Positions 17,695-26,168 of a stretch of DNA of 64,000 bases are shown piece after piece; position 1 is the stretch's first letter, and each line of letters begins with the position of its first letter. A program made the translations under genes and the position numbers. The stretch comes from Cellulomonas chengniuliangii (lineage in GTDB: Bacteria; Actinomycetota; Actinomycetes; Actinomycetales; Cellulomonadaceae). Below the pieces are notes generated by a model. That model did no database searches. It saw only the letters and a list, made by a program, of their open reading frames with translations, and was not told where the DNA came from. The DNA is taken from NCBI RefSeq assembly GCF_024508335.1, contig NZ_CP101988.1:1612001-1676000 (forward strand). Direction: 5' to 3'.

Positions 17695-18168
17695 TCAGAA
17701 GTCGATCTGGGCTGCGGCGGTCGCCGCGTCGACGCTGCCGTTCGCGACGTCGTGCAGGGCGTCCCAGGAGGCGTCCATCAGCGCGAGGTTGGTGACCAGC
17801 GCGGCCTCGAGCAGGGAGTCGAAGGCCGCGTCGTCGAGCTGGGCGTCGCCCAGCTCGATCCCGGTGCGGGCCCTGACCTCGCCGTCCTCCAGGTCGATCT
17901 CCACGGCGCCGGAGAGCAGGCCGTAGTTGATTCGGGCGAGCAGCTCGACGACGGCCGAGCGGTTCTCGGCGGGCACGTCGTCGGGCAGCACCGAGAACAG
18001 GCGCACCCCGGCGGGCTCCTCGTTGACGTGGGCGAGCACCGGCCAGGGCTGCGGCTCGTCGTCGGTGGTGTGCAGCAGCAGCAGGCTCGGGTCCTCGGCG
18101 GGCTCGACCACCCACTCCCGGGCCTCGAAGAACCTGGTGACGCGGGCCTGCAGGGCCGTCGTGGGCAT
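17695..18168 (-). CDS. YbjN domain protein, downstream partner of the DUF4157 protein
   Basis: A 157-residue acidic protein with no signal peptide. The pattern LLLLHTTDDE, FSVLPDDVPAENRSAVVELL, INYGLLSGAVEIDLEDGEVRAR and ALVTNLALMD fits the YbjN family, whose fold resembles type III secretion chaperones. The ATG at 18168 is two bases after the stop codon of the DUF4157 gene, so the two are translationally coupled. A chaperone or protective role for the large DUF4157 protein is inferred from position and fold only. Confidence 0.75.
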   Translation of the reverse strand: MPTTALQARVTRFFEAREWVVEPAEDPSLLLLHTTDDEPQPWPVLAHVNEEPAGVRLFSVLPDDVPAENRSAVVELLARINYGLLSGAVEIDLEDGEVRARTGIELGDAQLDDAAFDSLLEAALVTNLALMDASWDALHDVANGSVDAATAAAQIDF

Positions 18169-18170
18169 GG

Positions 18171-20531
18171 TCAGCCGCCGATCCCGTGGAGCTGTCGCTC
18201 CACGATGTTGTGGATGCTCTGCCGGTGCTTCTGGTAGAGGTCCTTGTCTGCCTGGGTGGCCGTCGAGGGAGTGAGCCGGACGGCTTGGGACACCCTACGG
18301 AACTCGGCGAGGTCCCTCGCGTCGACCTTGGCGAAGAAGCCGGCCAGGTTGGTCTCGGCGATGATGTGCAGGATCTTCGAGGCGCGGGCGAACACCTGGT
18401 CGTTCGTGCTGCCCAGGCAGCGCACCAGGTCGTCGATGCGGCGGAAGACCTGCCGGGTCACCCGCTTGGACAGCGCGGCCTTCTGCTCGGGGGTCGCGGA
18501 GGCCAGCAGGGTGGCGCCCTTGCGGCCTGCGGCGAGGTCCGCCGTCGGGCTCTCGATGGCGGCGCGCACGTTGGCCTGCGAGGAGTCGACCTTGCCGCCG
18601 AAGAACTGCTTGGCGCCCCACCAGACCCCGCGGTCGGTCTGGCCGCCGTAGCCGATCTCGTTCTTCACAGTGCGCAGGTGGTGGATCCGCTTGGCCCGCT
18701 TGACGCCGGACTTGAGCGCCGAGTAGCCCGCGGCGGTGGCCTTGAGCGCCTTGCCGGTGATCTTCGTGGCGCCGAAGTCGCCGGCTGCGGACACCGTCCC
18801 GGCGGCGTCCATCACGTTGCCCGCGGCCTCGACGGCGCTGACGGCCGCCGTCTCGGCCTTGCGCCGCGTGCCGAACGAGGCGAGCTTGCCCAGGCTCCGC
18901 GTGTCGGTGTACTCGGCGCTGAAGCCGGCTTGGCTGGCGGCGTACTCCTCCTCCGCCCGCTTGCGGTGCTCGGTGCCGTACCCGAACTCCTTGACGTTCC
19001 GCCTCCGGCAGTCGTCGAGGAACGCGAGAACCTCGTCATCAGTCCCGGAGGCGATGAGCGAGGGCGCCCCGAGGCCGTTGCGGTAGGCGAGCGCCTCGGC
19101 CTCGAAGCGCGCGATGTCCTCGGGCTTCGTCGACTTCCTGGCCGCCGTGGCCGCCTTCTGCCGGGCCTTGCGCGCCGCCGCGGCCTCACGCGAGTCGCCG
19201 AGCACGGCCTCAGCCGCCGTCGTCTCGGCGAGGTGGGCGAGGTACGCGGTCGCGAACTCGCGGAACCTGGCCAGCCGGTGCTTCCTCGGCAGGTGGTGGT
19301 CCTGCTCCCGCTTGACCCGGATCTTCTGGTTCTGCAGCCTTCCCGCGGCCGCGCCGTCCTCCAGGGCCTGCTTGCCCTTGGCGATGCCGGTGTAGACGTT
19401 CGCGATGTCGCCGAAGACGGGGATGTCCCTGCCGCCGAAGCCCTTGGCGGCTCCCGCCATGGAGTCCATCGTGCCGGTGGTGTCGCCGAGGAGGTCCCAG
19501 AGGCCGCCCTCGAGCTCCACGCCCTTGTCGTTCCGGGCGAGCGAGTCACCGCGGGGCTGGCGGGCGGCGTGCAGGTCGCCCGCGGCGCCGAAGACGTCCC
19601 TGGCGCCCATCCCCATCTTGATCAGGCCCATCCCGGACCCGTAGAGGCCCGCCGCCGCGTCGCCGCCGTCCATGACGCCGAGCTCGTGCTTCTCCTCCCT
19701 CGTCACCGTCGCGTCCTGGATCGCGAGGATCGCGTCGGCGATGTCGGCGAGCTGGTCGAGCGCCGAGGGGTCGTCCGTCGCCGACTCGTGCAGTCCCAAC
19801 GTGCGGGAGCCGAGGGTCGGCGCGGGAGGCGCAGGAGCCGTCCTGTTGAACAGGTTGCTCAGGAAGTGGCGGCGGATGGTCATGTCGTGGCCGCAGCCCG
19901 AGCCGTGCTGGTGCTCGACGGCCACGGGCGCGGCGGTGGTGGCGGCGTCGGCGGCGGCGGGGGAGCGGCGCAGCGCCTGCACCACCCGGGTGGCGTTCCG
20001 CTCCGCCTCGACCTCAGCCGGGTCGTCGGCGCGGCCGACGGTCATGGAGGAGCGCTGCACGGCGCCCGCGCCCGGGGCGGACTGCTGCACCACGTGCGTG
20101 AGCTCGTGGGCGAGCAGGTGCTGGCCCTCGGCGCTCCGCGGGTTGTAGGCGCCCGCCGTGAAGTACACGTCCGAGCCCAGCGTGAACGCGCGGGCCTGCA
20201 CGGACCGGCTGAGGGTGTCCGCCTCGGCGTCGGCGTGCACCCGCACGTCCGACAGGTCGCGCTGCAGGTGCTCGCCCATCGAGCGGGCCACGTCGGGCGG
20301 CAACGGGGCGCCGTGGCCACGGCGGCGGCGCAGGGTGGCGGCCATGTCGCCGTCGACCTGCCCGCCGCCCAGGGCGTCGGCGCCCGTCGCCGCGCGGCGC
20401 AGGCGCTCGTCGTCGGAGTGCACCAGTCCGCGCACCGGGGGCCTGGTCGCTGTGCGGGCCGTCGCGCCCTCGGGCGGCTGCTCGCCCCGCGGCCGTTCAG
20501 CACGGGCGGCGGGACGGGTGCGCTCGCTCAC
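18171..20531 (-). CDS. DUF4157 (eCIS core domain) large protein, putative injection-system effector
   Basis: The 786-residue protein begins with a disordered basic leader (1-70). A DUF4157 domain at about 72-150 includes PLPPDVARSMGEHLQRDLSD, VRVHADAEAD and the metallopeptidase-like HELTH at 142-146. DUF4157 is the best-known leader domain of cargo proteins of extracellular contractile injection systems. The remaining 600 residues are Ala/Lys/Arg-rich, largely helical, with a HQHGSGCGHD patch near 200-215 and no toxin domain I recognise. GTG 20531 has AGGAG seven bases upstream. It lies between the AAA+ ATPase gene (upstream) and the YbjN gene (coupled). No tail or sheath gene is in the window. 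Confidence 0.82.
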   Translation of the reverse strand: MSERTRPAARAERPRGEQPPEGATARTATRPPVRGLVHSDDERLRRAATGADALGGGQVDGDMAATLRRRRGHGAPLPPDVARSMGEHLQRDLSDVRVHADAEADTLSRSVQARAFTLGSDVYFTAGAYNPRSAEGQHLLAHELTHVVQQSAPGAGAVQRSSMTVGRADDPAEVEAERNATRVVQALRRSPAAADAATTAAPVAVEHQHGSGCGHDMTIRRHFLSNLFNRTAPAPPAPTLGSRTLGLHESATDDPSALDQLADIADAILAIQDATVTREEKHELGVMDGGDAAAGLYGSGMGLIKMGMGARDVFGAAGDLHAARQPRGDSLARNDKGVELEGGLWDLLGDTTGTMDSMAGAAKGFGGRDIPVFGDIANVYTGIAKGKQALEDGAAAGRLQNQKIRVKREQDHHLPRKHRLARFREFATAYLAHLAETTAAEAVLGDSREAAAARKARQKAATAARKSTKPEDIARFEAEALAYRNGLGAPSLIASGTDDEVLAFLDDCRRRNVKEFGYGTEHRKRAEEEYAASQAGFSAEYTDTRSLGKLASFGTRRKAETAAVSAVEAAGNVMDAAGTVSAAGDFGATKITGKALKATAAGYSALKSGVKRAKRIHHLRTVKNEIGYGGQTDRGVWWGAKQFFGGKVDSSQANVRAAIESPTADLAAGRKGATLLASATPEQKAALSKRVTRQVFRRIDDLVRCLGSTNDQVFARASKILHIIAETNLAGFFAKVDARDLAEFRRVSQAVRLTPSTATQADKDLYQKHRQSIHNIVERQLHGIGG

Positions 20532-20650
20532 GGCAGACTCCTCACAGGGGGGTGCATGGTCCCCGTCACACTACGAGCGAGGCGTCGCCCCACGGGACCT
20601 GCCCCGGGGAAATTCCGTAGCGATTGCGCAGGTGGCGGCGCCTGATCGGC

Positions 20651-22642
20651 TCAGCCGGCAGTGCCAGGCGCCGGGATCTCCGCGAAGCCGCCCGGCGGCA
20701 TCCGGCGGCCGAGCTTGGCGTACTCCCGGCGCGCGGCCGCTGCCAGGGTCCGCATCCCGATCCGGCCGCCCGCCGCGGCCGCGTCGTAGGCCGCGGCCAT
20801 CACGATGTTGCGGATGTCCCCGCCGGCCAGCTCGACGCTCTCCGCGAGGAGGTCGTAGTCGACCGGGTCGGCAGCGTCCAACGGCGCGAGGTGGGTGAGG
20901 TGCTGCTGCCACAGCCGCCGCCGGGTCGGGACGTCCGGGTCGGGGAAGTGGATGACGAAGTGCAGGCGCCGGGAGAACGCGGCGTCGAGGTTGGCGCGCA
21001 GGTTCGTGGCCAGCAGCACGATCCCGTCGAACTGCTCCATGCGCTGCAGCAGGTAGGACACCTCGAGGTTCGCGTACCGGTCGCGCGAGTCGCGCACCTC
21101 CGAGCGGCTGCCGAACAACGAGTCGGCCTCGTCGAAGAACAGCACCACGTTGAGGCTCTCGGCCTCGTGGAAGACCCGCTCGAGGTTCTTCTCGGTCTCC
21201 CCGACGTACTTGTCCACCACGCTCGACAGGTCCACCGGGTACAGGTCCAGGCCGAGGGCGTCGCTGACGACGTGCGCGGCGAGCGTCTTCCCGGTGCCGG
21301 GACCGCCGCTGAACAGGGCCGCGAGCCCCGACCCCTTGCCGCCCTGGCCGTGCACGGGCCCCTGCGCGAGGACCTCGTCGCGGTGCTGCGCCCAGCTGAT
21401 CAGCTGGGCCACCTGCTGGCGGGCGGTGTCCGGCAGCACCAAGTCGGACAGCGAGGCGCCGCTGCGCCCGGGCAGCCGCCCGCCCGCGCCCCCGCCCAGC
21501 CGCCGGGCCGCCTCGCGGACCAGGCCCGGCCCGACCGCCTCGTCGCGCACGGCGCCGAGCATCGACGCGTACCGCACCGTGGCGGCCACGTCGCGGGGCT
21601 CCAGGCGAAGCCCCACCACGTCCCGCCACTCGGCCGCGGCCAGGTCGGCTCCCGGGAGCTCGCGGCGCCACACCTGGCCGCGCACGGCGTGCGGCACCCG
21701 CGCGGCCTCGACGCACAGGGGCAGGTCGCGCGACCACCCGCGATCCCAGCCGCGGTGCCCGACTCCCACGACGGGTACCGCGGCGTCCTCCAGCGCCGTC
21801 ACCACCGACAGGTCGGCGGGCTGGTCGGGAGCCGCCACGATCGCGTCGTCGAGGCCGAGGACGACCAGGCCCGCGCGGACCATGCCGGCCTCGCGGGCCG
21901 CCGCCGCCACGGCCACCGCGCCACTGGTCTGCGCAGGGCGGCGCCGCAGGTCCACCACCAAGGGCTGGATCCCCAAGGCGCCGAACGCCCCGGCCGCGAC
22001 CGCCGCGCCCGGAGCCCCCAGCGGGGCTCGCACGTAGACCAGGCGAACGCCGAGCTCGACGGCCCGGGCGACGCTCTGCGCCTCGGGCAGGTCCACCCCG
22101 TCCGCGTGCACGGTCAACGTGGCCACCAGCGGGTCCGGGGTGTCGTCGCCCACCAGGCGCCCGACCACGCGGTCCGGGACCTGCAAGGTGCGTGCGAGCC
22201 ACGGCCCGTCGCCGTGCACCAGGAGCAGGTGGTGGCGCCGCAGCGGGGCGGCGGGGTGCAGCCGGGCCCGGGCCTCGGCGGACGCGCTGCCCAGGCCGCA
22301 CAGCTCGAGCGCCGTGCCCAGGGAGACGTGGCCGCTGCCCGCGGGGAGCGCCCCGCCGAGCAGGTCGAGCGCGGCGCCCAGGTTCGCGTCCACATCCGGC
22401 GCGGCCGCGATCATCAGCAGGCGCACGTCCAGCTCGTCGAGCCCGAAGATCTCCGCGAGAGCGGCGACCCGGTCGGGGTCGTCGTCGGCGGCCCCGTGCG
22501 GCTCCGCGGGGTGGTCGGCGCGCAGCACCGCCACGAGCGCTCCCAGGCGGTCCGTCGCATCGCCCGAGGCGTGCGGCGCCTGCGCCCTCCGCTCGGCGGC
22601 GCCCGCCACCTGGGTCACGACATGGGCGAGGCGGCGGCGCAT
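20651..22642 (-). CDS. AAA+ ATPase of the type linked to contractile injection systems
   Basis: The 663-residue protein has a variable N-terminal half and a single C-terminal AAA+ module. Walker A GGPGTGKT is near 443-451, Walker B VVLFFDEADSLFG near 495-507, then LLATNLRANLDAAFSRRL (sensor 1 and arginine finger) and AGGDIRNIVMAAAYDAA (sensor 2). DRYANLEVSYLLQRME is typical of the ATPases in eCIS loci. ATG 22642 is preceded by AGGAG. It is 119 bases upstream of the DUF4157 gene. It probably remodels or loads the partner protein; this is inference from gene association. Confidence 0.85.
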   Translation of the reverse strand: MRRRLAHVVTQVAGAAERRAQAPHASGDATDRLGALVAVLRADHPAEPHGAADDDPDRVAALAEIFGLDELDVRLLMIAAAPDVDANLGAALDLLGGALPAGSGHVSLGTALELCGLGSASAEARARLHPAAPLRRHHLLLVHGDGPWLARTLQVPDRVVGRLVGDDTPDPLVATLTVHADGVDLPEAQSVARAVELGVRLVYVRAPLGAPGAAVAAGAFGALGIQPLVVDLRRRPAQTSGAVAVAAAAREAGMVRAGLVVLGLDDAIVAAPDQPADLSVVTALEDAAVPVVGVGHRGWDRGWSRDLPLCVEAARVPHAVRGQVWRRELPGADLAAAEWRDVVGLRLEPRDVAATVRYASMLGAVRDEAVGPGLVREAARRLGGGAGGRLPGRSGASLSDLVLPDTARQQVAQLISWAQHRDEVLAQGPVHGQGGKGSGLAALFSGGPGTGKTLAAHVVSDALGLDLYPVDLSSVVDKYVGETEKNLERVFHEAESLNVVLFFDEADSLFGSRSEVRDSRDRYANLEVSYLLQRMEQFDGIVLLATNLRANLDAAFSRRLHFVIHFPDPDVPTRRRLWQQHLTHLAPLDAADPVDYDLLAESVELAGGDIRNIVMAAAYDAAAAGGRIGMRTLAAAARREYAKLGRRMPPGGFAEIPAPGTAG

Positions 22643-22739
22643 GGATCTCCTGGCGGTGACGAGCGCGGGCCCAGCGCCCGGCAGGACGGCACGTTACTGG
22701 CGCCGCTGTCCTAGGCCCGGGCCCGCCACGCTCATCGGG

Positions 22740-24224
22740 TCACCAGGCGGAGCGCGCGTAGTCCTTCAAGAAGCACCCGTACAGGTCCTCGCCCGCCTCG
22801 CCCCGCACGATCGGGTCGTACACCCGGGCGGCGCCGTCCACCAGGTCCAACGGGGCGTGGAAGCCCTCCTCGGCGAGGCGCACCTTGGTCGGGTGCGGCC
22901 GCTCATCGGTGATCCAGCCCGTGTCGACGGCCGTCATGAGGATCCCGTCCTGGGCCATCTCCTCGGCGCTGGTGCGCGTGAGCATGTTCAGCGCGGCCTT
23001 CGACATGTTCGTGTGCGGGTGCCCCGGCCCCTTGTACCCCCGGGCGAAGACGCCCTCCATCGCCGAGACGTTCACCACGTACGTGCGGCGGGCGGGCGAG
23101 GCCTTCATCGCCGGGCGCAGCCGGCTGATGAGGATGAACGGCGCCGTCTGGTTGCACAGCTGCACCTCGAGGAGCTCCATCGCGTCCACCTGGTCGACCG
23201 TCGCCACCCAGCTGTTCGACTCGGCCGTGTCGGGCACCAGGCCCCCCGCGTCGATGGACGTGCCCGCGACGAGCCGCTCCAGGGACGCCGCCTCGGCGGT
23301 CAGCGCCATCGTCGCCACGTCCGAGCGGGACGCGAGCTCGAAGACCGGGCTCGTCAGCTCCGTGACCGCCCCCGCCAGCGCGCGCGGGTGCGCGTCGCTG
23401 GTGTGGCCCAGCGTGCGGATCTCCGGCATGGGGCCCGCCGGCAGCGGGGCCAGCTCGGCGTCGGCCAGAGGCGAGTACGCGCCAGGGGAGCGGCGCACGG
23501 TCTGCGCCGCGTTGTTGATGAGGATGTCCAGCGGGCCTTCCGCGGCCACCGAGTCCGCCAGCGCCACGACCTGCGCCGGGTCGCGCAGGTCGATGCCGAC
23601 GATCGACAGCCGGTGCAGCCACTCGGCGCTGTCCTCCATCGCCGCGAACCGGCGGGCGGCGTCCTTGGGGAAGCGCGTGGTGATGGTGAGGTGAGCCCCG
23701 TCGCGCAGCAGCCGCAGGGCGATGTACATGCCGATCTTCGCCCGCCCGCCGGTCAGCAGCGCCCGGCGCCCCGTCAGATCGGCGCGGGCGTCACGCTTCG
23801 CGTGGTTCAGCCGCGCGCACGAGGGGCACAGCTGGTGGTAGAAAGCGTCGACGGTGGTGTACGGCTCCTTGCAGATGTAGCAGGGACGCGGGCGCAGCAG
23901 GGTGCCGGCGATCGCGCCCTGCGCGTTCGAGGTGATCGGCAGCCCCCGCGTCTCGTCGTCGATGCGCCCCGGGCTCCCCGTCGCGGTGGCCGCCACCACG
24001 GCGCGGTCCGCCTCGCTGATCGCCGCCCGCTTCTCCGTGCGGCGCTGCTTCTTCGCCGCCTTGAACAGGCCCGCCGTCGCACGTCGCGCCACCGCCAGAT
24101 GGGGGTGGTCCGAGGGCAAGTCGCCGATCTGGTCGATCACCCGCAAGAACACCTCGAGGTCCGCGGGGTCCACGCCCTCGGCGGCCTCCGCCGCGCGCAC
24201 GTCAGAGGAGTCCGTCGCCGTCAT
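22740..24224 (-). CDS. SDR-fold oxidoreductase with N-terminal zinc ribbon
   Basis: The 494-residue protein has a helical start (1-110), a CYIC...CPSC zinc ribbon at about 114-140, and a Rossmann domain starting RRALLTGGRAKIGMYIALRL. NNAAQT and VNVSAMEGVF match the NNAG and catalytic-Ser regions of short-chain dehydrogenases. The Tyr of Tyr-x3-Lys is replaced: the lysine in HPHTNMSKAALNML has Thr four residues before it. I recall the same HPHTNM-(A/S)-KAALNM stretch in a related family, so this is probably normal there. Start ATG 24224. Substrate unknown. Confidence 0.85.
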   Translation of the reverse strand: MTATDSSDVRAAEAAEGVDPADLEVFLRVIDQIGDLPSDHPHLAVARRATAGLFKAAKKQRRTEKRAAISEADRAVVAATATGSPGRIDDETRGLPITSNAQGAIAGTLLRPRPCYICKEPYTTVDAFYHQLCPSCARLNHAKRDARADLTGRRALLTGGRAKIGMYIALRLLRDGAHLTITTRFPKDAARRFAAMEDSAEWLHRLSIVGIDLRDPAQVVALADSVAAEGPLDILINNAAQTVRRSPGAYSPLADAELAPLPAGPMPEIRTLGHTSDAHPRALAGAVTELTSPVFELASRSDVATMALTAEAASLERLVAGTSIDAGGLVPDTAESNSWVATVDQVDAMELLEVQLCNQTAPFILISRLRPAMKASPARRTYVVNVSAMEGVFARGYKGPGHPHTNMSKAALNMLTRTSAEEMAQDGILMTAVDTGWITDERPHPTKVRLAEEGFHAPLDLVDGAARVYDPIVRGEAGEDLYGCFLKDYARSAW

Positions 24225-24390
24225 GTTGCTGTGCCGTCCTACGTCCTGGGGCCGGTGTGCCGGCCACCCGAGATGAGCCGCGCCCACTGTACGGGCCGCG
24301 CCTGGAGTTCCTTGACCCGGCCGCAGGGCCGACCTACGTTCGAAGGAGGCCGACCGGGCGACGGTCGTGCGGTCCGCCGCTGGAGGAGCC

Positions 24391-24774
24391 ATGCTCTCCG
24401 ACTACTCGCCCTGCCCCACCCTGGCAGTCGCGGACCTGGAGCGGGCCCGCGCGTTCTACGAGGGGACGCTCGGGTTCGCGCCGCTCGAGGAGGCGTCCCC
24501 CGACGGGGTGTTCTACTCCGCGGGAGGGGACCGCTTCCTGGTGTACCCGTCCGCCTTCGCCGGCACCAACCAGTCGACCGCCATGTCGTTCCAGGTCGAC
24601 GGCGCCGACTTCGACGAGGAGATCACGAACCTGCGCCAGCACGGGATCGTCTTCGAGACGTTCGAGGCGCAGGACATCGTCTGGTCCGACGGGATCGGCG
24701 CCATCGGCGACCTCCGCTCGGTGTGGTTCTCCGACCCGGACGGCAACATCCTCAACGTGGAGTCCACCCTCTGA
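24391..24774 (+). CDS. VOC family (glyoxalase/bleomycin resistance-like) protein
   Basis: A 127-residue two-module vicinal oxygen chelate protein: PTLAVADLERARAFYEGTLGF opens module 1 and VWFSDPDGNILNVESTL closes module 2, with the usual metal-site glutamate. ATG 24391 has GGAGGAG a few bases upstream. No partner gene; it is divergent from the SDR gene. Substrate unknown. Confidence 0.88.
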   Translation: MLSDYSPCPTLAVADLERARAFYEGTLGFAPLEEASPDGVFYSAGGDRFLVYPSAFAGTNQSTAMSFQVDGADFDEEITNLRQHGIVFETFEAQDIVWSDGIGAIGDLRSVWFSDPDGNILNVESTL

Positions 24775-24819
24775 GGCTCCGGCGGGCGCCGGACGGGGCG
24801 CCTCGCGCAGACTGTCCGG

Positions 24820-25443
24820 GTGCGCGCACGCCCGGTGACCCCTGACGCCCTGGTGCGGCACGTCGTCGGGGAGATCGGGGACCGCCCCTCCGGGCGGCTG
24901 CGGGTCGCGATCGACGGGCACCCGGGCGCCGACCCGCGCGCGCTCGCGGACGCGCTCGTGGACCCGCTCCGCGCGGCCGGGCGCCCCGTGGTCCGCGTCC
25001 ACGCCCAGGACTTCCTGCGGCCGGCGTCCATCCGGCTGCAGCACGGCCGGCACGACCCCGACGCGTTCTTCGACCAGGTCGACGTCGGGGCGCTCACCCG
25101 CGAGGTCCTCGACCCGCTGGGCGCCGAGGGCGACGGGCGTTACCTGCCGACGCTGTGGGACCCCGCCCTCGACCGCGCCACCCGCGCCCCGTACGAGCAG
25201 GCGCCTCCGAGAGCCGTGCTGCTGCTCGACGGCGCCCTCCTGCTCGGGCGCTGGCTCGAGCTCGACCTCACGGTGCACCTCGCCCTGAAGCCCTCGACCC
25301 GCGAGCGCCGCACGGCCCGCGAGGAGAGATGGGCGCTGCCCGCCTACGACCGCTACGACCAGGAGGCGCTCCCCGAGGAGTCGGCGGACATCGTCGTGCG
25401 GCTCGACGACCCCCGGCGACCGGCCCTCGTCGTCGAGCGGTGA
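24820..25443 (+). CDS. Uridine kinase-like protein with degenerate P-loop
   Basis: A 207-residue protein with the layout of the uridine/phosphoribulokinase family: LRVAIDGHPGADPRALADAL at about 27-46 occupies the P-loop place, RPVVRVHAQDFLRP the next strand, RAVLLLDGALLLGRWLELDLTVHL the Walker B-like strand, and RERRTAREERW the lid. The GKS/T of Walker A is missing, so nucleotide binding through a normal P-loop is doubtful. GTG 24820 starts without an obvious ribosome site. Hypothetical, perhaps a non-catalytic homologue. Confidence 0.7.
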   Translation: MRARPVTPDALVRHVVGEIGDRPSGRLRVAIDGHPGADPRALADALVDPLRAAGRPVVRVHAQDFLRPASIRLQHGRHDPDAFFDQVDVGALTREVLDPLGAEGDGRYLPTLWDPALDRATRAPYEQAPPRAVLLLDGALLLGRWLELDLTVHLALKPSTRERRTAREERWALPAYDRYDQEALPEESADIVVRLDDPRRPALVVER

Positions 25444-25512
25444 GCGCCCTCGCGAGCGCCCGGGCCAGGCCCCCCGCACGCGCGGAGGGCCACCAGGTGA
25501 GACGGTTCGAGA

Positions 25513-25992
25513 GTGGGAAAGGCGACCAGCAGCGCCGGGCTGCTCCTGTACCGAGTGCGCGGGACGCACGTCGAAGTCCTCCTCGGCCACATGGGCGGGC
25601 CCTACTGGCAAGCCAAGGACGCCGGCGCCTGGACCATCCCCAAAGGCGAGCACACCCCCGACGAGGACCCGCACACCGCAGCGCTGAGGGAGTTCACCGA
25701 GGAGATCGGGCAGCGGCCACCACCCGGCCCCGACATCGACCTGGGCACGGTGCGCCAACGCGGCGGGAAGACGGTCGCCGCCTGGGCGCGACGCGCTGAC
25801 CTGGACGTCAGCACGATCACCAGCAACACCTTCGAGATCGAGTGGCCACCGCGATCCGGTCGCCGCCAGCAGTTCCCCGAGCTCGACCGGGCCGCCTGGC
25901 TCAGCCTCGACGAGGCGGCGCTCGCGGTCGTCTCCGGGCAGGCGGAGCTGATCGACAGGCTGCGGACGGCGGTCGCCGGGCCCGTGCCCTGA
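25513..25992 (+). CDS. Nudix hydrolase
   Basis: A 159-residue protein with a complete Nudix box, GEHTPDEDPHTAALREFTEE followed by IG, at about 44-66, the Mg2+-binding and catalytic motif. TSSAGLLLYR at the N-terminus and WLSLDEAALAVVSGQAEL near the end fit the ADP-ribose/diadenosine polyphosphate subfamily. The substrate cannot be chosen from sequence. GTG 25513 has only a weak ribosome site. Confidence 0.9.
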   Translation: MGKATSSAGLLLYRVRGTHVEVLLGHMGGPYWQAKDAGAWTIPKGEHTPDEDPHTAALREFTEEIGQRPPPGPDIDLGTVRQRGGKTVAAWARRADLDVSTITSNTFEIEWPPRSGRRQQFPELDRAAWLSLDEAALAVVSGQAELIDRLRTAVAGPVP

Positions 25993-26168
25993 GCGCGCCA
26001 CGACCGGCGGCCGGGCGGCCCTGACGCCGCGCGGCGCGCCATGGCCCGTGGCCGTCCGCACGGACGTCCGTCCTGCATGTCGACCTTGTCTCCCGTTGAC
26101 GCGGGCCTGCATCGTGACAGGCGTCCGACAGCACGCAGAGCCGCGTCGTCAACCACGGAGGTGCCACC

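Noticed and set aside
20560-22714. Long open frames antisense to the AAA+ ATPase, hrpB, relA and others
   Set aside because: Long opposite-strand frames are expected at this GC content; they are Arg/Gly/Ala-rich and match no family, while the annotated frames have full domain motifs.
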